Of a stretch of DNA of 50,528 bases, positions 46,703-50,528 are shown piece by piece. This DNA comes from an uncultured Acetobacteraceae bacterium (GTDB taxonomy: Bacteria; Pseudomonadota; Alphaproteobacteria; Acetobacterales; Acetobacteraceae). The translations under genes and the position numbers were made by a program. Within the stretch, counting starts at the first letter, position 1. Each line of letters starts with the position of its first letter. The notes beneath the pieces were generated by a model. It made no database searches. It saw nothing but the letters and a program-made list of their open reading frames with translations, and was not told the origin of the DNA. The stretch lies in assembly GCA_903907955.1 (NCBI GenBank), contig CAIVPZ010000161.1, positions 1 through 50,528 on the forward strand, read 5' to 3'.

Positions 46703-48816
46703 GCCACCGCCTCCTCCGCGCGCAGCAACGACCATAAGGTTTCCACCACGTCGCTGCGGATATGGATGAACCGTGCAACGCCCGCCGCCCGGTACTCCGC
46801 CTCGGCGGCGCCGGGATGGCCGGCCAGCAGCACATGGCGGGCGCCGGCCGCGCGCAGTTTCGGCGCCAGCTCGGCCACCACGGTCGGATACCGCTTGTCG
46901 GTCGAGCAGATCACCGCGATCGCCGCGCCGCTCTGCGCGAAGCCGGCCACCGCCGCGGCCACGTCGGCGGCGGCATCGGTCGCGCGCACCTCGAAACCGC
47001 CCGCCGCGAAGAAGTCGCGCGCGAAATTCCGCCGCGCCGTCTGTTCGGCAAGGCTGCCGACCCCGGCGAGCCACACCAGCGGCGGCTGGCCGCGGCGGGC
47101 GGCGAACGCCTCGGCGGCGTCGCGCAGCGCGTCGAAGGCCGCGTCATCGGGCTGCGCGGCGAGCGGCTGAACCACCGCCGGCACGCTGCCGGGGGGGACG
47201 AGGGCGGCGGCGATCTCCCCCAGCGTCGCGCCGGCGCGGGCGGCGGCGATCGCCGTTGCGGTCCGGTTGTCCCGGGCGGCGGCCAGGGCCGCCAGCGCTT
47301 CGCCGGGGGCGTGCGCGCGGCGCCACTCCGCCAGCCGCTGCGCCGCGGCGCGGCCGAGCGCGGCGCGGTCGATGGAGTCCTGCGGGGTGTGCACCTCGGG
47401 CGCGCCGGGATGCTCGCTGATGCCGGTGATCGGCACCTTGCGGCTGGCGATGTCGCGGGCGCGCCGCGTCTGCACCGCGCCGATCTGCCCGGCGACCCAG
47501 CCGCCGGTGGCAGCGGCGATCATGCCGCCCTGCGCCTCGATCTGCTGGAACAGCGCCCAGGCCTGCTCGACCATGGCATTGGTGTAGCTCTCGATATACC
47601 AGGACCCGCCGGCCGGATCGATGACCCGGCTCAGATGGCATTCCTCGGCCAGGACGAGCTGGGTGTTGCGGGCATTGCGCCGGCTCTGCGCGGTGCTGAG
47701 GCCGGTGGGGGCATCGAACGGCACGGTGGTGATCGCCTCGGCGCCGGCGACCGCGCCGGCATAGGCGGCCACGGTGTTGCGCAGGATGTTGATCGACTGG
47801 CTGCGCCGGGTCAGCACCCGGCGGCCGGTGATCACGCGCATCCGCATGGCCTGCCCGGCCGGTGCGCCACCGCTGGCCGCCACCGCCGCCGACCACAGCA
47901 CCCGCGCCGCCCGCAGCTTGGCGATCGCCTGGTAGAAGCGCGCCCCCACGCTGATGCTGAAGCGGATCTGCCGCGCCGCCGCGGTCACGTCCAGCCCGGC
48001 AGCGGTCAGCGCGCGCAGATACTCCAGGCCGGTGCCCAGCAGGAACGCGAGTTCCTGCACCGAACTGGCGCCGGCATCGTGATACGGTGCGGTGCCGACG
48101 GCGACCGCGGTCATGTGCGGCGCGTGGGCGGCGGTCCAGCCTGCCAGATCGGCCATGTCGCCGAGCGCGCGCCCGATCGGCACCGGCAGCGCGCCCTGCT
48201 GCATCAGCGTGCCGAGCGGATCGGCATCGAACCCGCCAAGCAGGTTTTCGGCTGCCACGCCGCCGGCCTCGGCCGTCGCGACATGCAGCGCCGCGGCCGG
48301 CAGGAACGCGGCGCCCGCCTGCAGCCACACCCCGGCGATGTCGAGCCTGACCCCCTCGAGCACCCGCGCCAGATCGGCCCGGGTGGAAACAGCGACGCCG
48401 CCATGCCCGTGCAGCTCCGCCGCGGCCGGCGCGTCGGCATCGTGGCCGTGGCGGGATGCCGCATCGAGCGGCAGCGCGACCGAGCTGCCACCGCCGGCGA
48501 GGTCATCGAGGATCTGCGCGTTGGCGCGCGCCGGATCGGGATGATCCGGCTGCTGGCGGATATCCCAGCCATGCGCCGTATTGCCCAGCGGCGAGGCCGC
48601 GCGCGCGAACGGCGCGAAGCCGGGAACCCCGGCAGGATCGCCGCGGGTCGGAAACACGGCCTCGGTGTAGAGCGGCTGCAGCGCGATCCCGTCATCGCCC
48701 GTCGCGATCATCCGCTTCTCGAAGGGCGCACCCTTCAGATCGCTTTCGACCGCCTTGCGCCACGTGGTGTGATCGATGGGTGGGAAAGCCAAGCCAAGCT
48801 CAAACGCAGTCGCCAT
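46699..48816 (-). CDS. mutA: Methylmalonyl-CoA mutase small (beta) subunit
   Basis: Structural partner of MutB, 705 residues. It shares the barrel layout ([74 protein letters not shown]) but its C-terminal domain lacks the DxHxxG cobalamin motif, as expected for the non-catalytic chain. The ATG at 48816 begins [16 protein letters not shown] lies unusually close (2 nt) to the start, with further G-rich sequence upstream. First gene of its operon, divergent from the secreted protease gene. Confidence 0.95.
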   Translation of the reverse strand: MATAFELGLAFPPIDHTTWRKAVESDLKGAPFEKRMIATGDDGIALQPLYTEAVFPTRGDPAGVPGFAPFARAASPLGNTAHGWDIRQQPDHPDPARANAQILDDLAGGGSSVALPLDAASRHGHDADAPAAAELHGHGGVAVSTRADLARVLEGVRLDIAGVWLQAGAAFLPAAALHVATAEAGGVAAENLLGGFDADPLGTLMQQGALPVPIGRALGDMADLAGWTAAHAPHMTAVAVGTAPYHDAGASSVQELAFLLGTGLEYLRALTAAGLDVTAAARQIRFSISVGARFYQAIAKLRAARVLWSAAVAASGGAPAGQAMRMRVITGRRVLTRRSQSINILRNTVAAYAGAVAGAEAITTVPFDAPTGLSTAQSRRNARNTQLVLAEECHLSRVIDPAGGSWYIESYTNAMVEQAWALFQQIEAQGGMIAAATGGWVAGQIGAVQTRRARDIASRKVPITGISEHPGAPEVHTPQDSIDRAALGRAAAQRLAEWRRAHAPGEALAALAAARDNRTATAIAAARAGATLGEIAAALVPPGSVPAVVQPLAAQPDDAAFDALRDAAEAFAARRGQPPLVWLAGVGSLAEQTARRNFARDFFAAGGFEVRATDAAADVAAAVAGFAQSGAAIAVICSTDKRYPTVVAELAPKLRAAGARHVLLAGHPGAAEAEYRAAGVARFIHIRSDVVETLWSLLRAEEAVA

Positions 48817-48979
48817 AACCTCCACCCCCTGACAAGCCCCGGTCGGGCGGATCGTCCGCAACGGACGCATCCCTGCCGGCGCGGGCAGTATAGGAGAGGG
48901 AATGGCCTCGATCAAAGCGGCGGCCCGGGCGGAAGTCCCTGGGCTGCGGTGTTGCGCTGACGATGGCGGCGTCCTTGCG

Positions 48980-50356
48980 ATGTGGTTATCATCGAGGGTG
49001 GTTGGCGCGCTTGGGTGGTGGGCATTGGCCTTGCGTTGGCGGGGAGCATCGGGGTTCGCCTGGCTGGTCGGGCTGTCAGTGCTGGGGCTGGCCGGGCCGG
49101 CGTCCGGGTTGCAGTTCGAGCAGGTGCAGACGGCTGCCAGCGAGGTCATGCTCGGCGGGCGCGGGCCGATCGTCAAAGGCGACACCGGGCGGCTGGAGAA
49201 GGCGCTGGCGGCGGTGCCGCCGGGGCAACGGCTGGTGGCGCTGGCATTGGACAGCCCGGGCGGCAACGTGGTGGAGGGCGAGCAACTCGCCCACCTGATC
49301 CGCAGCCGCGCCCTGTCGGTGGTGATCCCGGCCAACAGCAAGTGCGTCTCGGCCTGTTTCCTGTTGTTTGCCGCCTCGACGCGGCGGCTGGCGGCGTCGG
49401 ATGCGCTGGTGGGGGTGCACAGCGCCAGCGAGGACGGCGAGGAGACCGGCACCTCGCTGGCGGTGACCACGCTGATGGCGCGCGCCGCCGCCGAACTGGG
49501 CATTCCGCCGGCGATCATCGGCAAGATGGTGCAGACCACGCCGGGACGGGTCGAATGGCTGACCCGCGCCGACCTGGTCTCGATGAATGTCACGGTCTAC
49601 GACAGCGACAGCCACGCGCCGACCACGGCGAATACCGGCGCGGCACCGCCCGCCCCGGCGCCGGCGCCTGCGCCCAACAAGTCGCAACCGGTCGCGCCGG
49701 GGCCTGGCCTCGCCGCCGGGCGCGACGACCGGCGCGTGTGGGAAGCCTGGGTTGGCGGGCTGCGCGGGGCCAGCCATGACGGCGCGTTGTTCGCCGTGCA
49801 GCAACTGGGCGCGCCGCACCCGCTGTCCTGCCTGGGGCCGAACGGTGCCAGCCTGGGCGATTTCAGCCGGGGCTGCCAGGCCGCCCGGCAGCGCCTGGCG
49901 CAGGTGGAGGCATGGCTGCGCGCCAATCCGGACTATCGTGCCGGCTGGAACGACGCACCCGCGCCGGCCGGGACCGGCGCGGCGGTGCAGGGCGTCTACG
50001 CGGCGGAATACCGGGGCGCCAGTTTCTGCGGGCGGCAGGTGGCCCGGCTGACGGTGAAGGTGTTGCCGCCGGCCGGCGCCGGGCAGCAGCGCGCGCTGTT
50101 CAGTTTCGGCCCGCAGCCGACCAGCCCGGAGGTGCCGGTCGGGGCCTTCCTGGCGGAAGGATCGATCGATCTGCGGGGCGGGGCAATGACGCTGACGCCG
50201 GTCGAATGGGTGTCGCAGCCGGCCGGCTACCCCTGGTTTGGCCTCAGCGGGCGTTCCGATGACGGCGGCCTGACCTTCAGCGGCCGGGTGACCGGCAGCA
50301 GCACATGCACCAGCTTCACGTTCCGGCGGGTCGCCGAAGCCGGGGCGGCCAGATGA
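48980..50356 (+). CDS. Secreted ClpP-fold serine protease-like protein
   Basis: 458 residues from the ATG at 48980; 48902 is an in-frame alternative. An N-terminal hydrophobic segment (about 8-42) looks like a signal peptide ending near GPASG. Residues about 45-210 resemble the ClpP/crotonase-fold periplasmic family: LALDSPGGNVVEGEQLAHLI, candidate nucleophile Ser in KCVSACFLLFA, candidate His in VGVHSAS. Then an Ala/Pro linker, a helical part (RRVWEAWVGGLRG ... WLRANPDY), and a C-terminal strand-rich domain with paired Cys (GASFCGRQVARL ... SSTCTSFTFRRV). No family name for the last two domains. Confidence 0.8.
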   Translation: MWLSSRVVGALGWWALALRWRGASGFAWLVGLSVLGLAGPASGLQFEQVQTAASEVMLGGRGPIVKGDTGRLEKALAAVPPGQRLVALALDSPGGNVVEGEQLAHLIRSRALSVVIPANSKCVSACFLLFAASTRRLAASDALVGVHSASEDGEETGTSLAVTTLMARAAAELGIPPAIIGKMVQTTPGRVEWLTRADLVSMNVTVYDSDSHAPTTANTGAAPPAPAPAPAPNKSQPVAPGPGLAAGRDDRRVWEAWVGGLRGASHDGALFAVQQLGAPHPLSCLGPNGASLGDFSRGCQAARQRLAQVEAWLRANPDYRAGWNDAPAPAGTGAAVQGVYAAEYRGASFCGRQVARLTVKVLPPAGAGQQRALFSFGPQPTSPEVPVGAFLAEGSIDLRGGAMTLTPVEWVSQPAGYPWFGLSGRSDDGGLTFSGRVTGSSTCTSFTFRRVAEAGAAR

Positions 50357-50488
50357 TGGTCGAGGGAATATGGCGGGGCCGGTTCTTTTTTTCCTCCGAT
50401 CGTTTTGTTTTATTTCGCGCCCCTTGCATGGGCGTGCCGAAACTTTTAGCGTCGTTGGAAGGAAATATCTTTGCTGGAGAACACCGCC
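50357..50488. other. Intergenic, T-rich tract
   Basis: TTCTTTTTTTCC at about 50386-50397 followed by TTTTGTTTTATTTCG. It may contain the 3' end of the protease transcript and a promoter for the next gene. No clear stem precedes the T run. Confidence 0.4.
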
Positions 50489-50528
50489 ATGGTTGCTCGC
50501 CGTCATGCCGCAAGGCCGGGCAGGGTCG
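50489..50528 (+). CDS. Possible 5' end of a gene cut by the window edge
   Basis: ATG at 50489 with GGAG 9 nt upstream opens a frame MVARRHAARPGRV that runs off the window. Basic N-terminus. Too short to identify. Confidence 0.35.
   Translation, partial: MVARRHAARPGRV

Noticed and set aside
48817-48979. Cobalamin riboswitch before mutA
   Set aside because: The gap is only 163 nt, and no B12-box-like conserved sequence was found.

Overview
The window is GC-rich (roughly 70% by eye) and gene-dense. It looks like the chromosome of an alphaproteobacterium, most likely a member of the Acetobacteraceae/Rhodospirillales. The grounds are the order rpsT-dnaA-dnaN-recF-gyrB, a mutM/ubiE/coaBC/dut neighbourhood, and the general character of the proteins. 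The family assignment is an inference; I cannot run a search.

Layout. 1-3089: an initiator tRNA-fMet with an A-U pair in place of one of the three usual G-C pairs of the anticodon stem, then a membrane-anchored GGDEF/EAL protein. 3153-10576 (minus strand): replication core rpsT, dnaA, dnaN, recF, gyrB. It contains an 18-bp tandem repeat inside dnaA, a 21-bp perfect hairpin between dnaA and dnaN, and a 33-bp hairpin flanked by inverted repeat elements between dnaN and recF. 10750-14455: an enoyl-CoA hydratase family gene and mutM (minus), then ubiE and coaBC (plus). 14469-26126 (minus): a glycogen operon glgP-glgB-glgC-glgA-glgX::malQ whose last gene fuses two enzymes. It separates coaBC from dut (26324-26827).

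26828-29413 looks accessory: a run of hairpins, four direct repeats spaced exactly 12 bp, and a two-gene cassette of AT-richer composition and unknown function. 29791-33440: a NitT/TauT-type ABC transporter (double-length permease plus ATPase) and an AhpD-like protein, with no substrate-binding protein. 33560-36011: a SOUL lipoprotein, a coiled-coil/AT-hook protein, a gene-poor stretch and a PsiE-family membrane protein.

36412-48816 holds a C4/C3 metabolic block: GTP-type PEP carboxykinase, methylmalonyl-CoA epimerase, a complete membrane-bound methylmalonyl-CoA decarboxylase (alpha, a delta-like protein, biotin carrier, an extra 52-residue one-helix protein, beta), and on the other strand mutA-mutB-meaB. 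Together these could convert oxaloacetate/succinyl-CoA to propionyl-CoA while pumping Na+ (or H+). With the glycogen operon they suggest a route from stored glycogen to propionate, though this is inference. The window ends with a secreted ClpP-fold protease-like protein and the possible start of a further gene.

A family of palindromic REP-like elements (about 60-70 bp per unit, some doubled) occurs at eight intergenic loci. In seven of them the same end of a unit abuts or overlaps the 3' end of a gene, which suggests a role in transcript ends. No CRISPR array, prophage, complete insertion sequence or recognisable chromosomal origin was seen.
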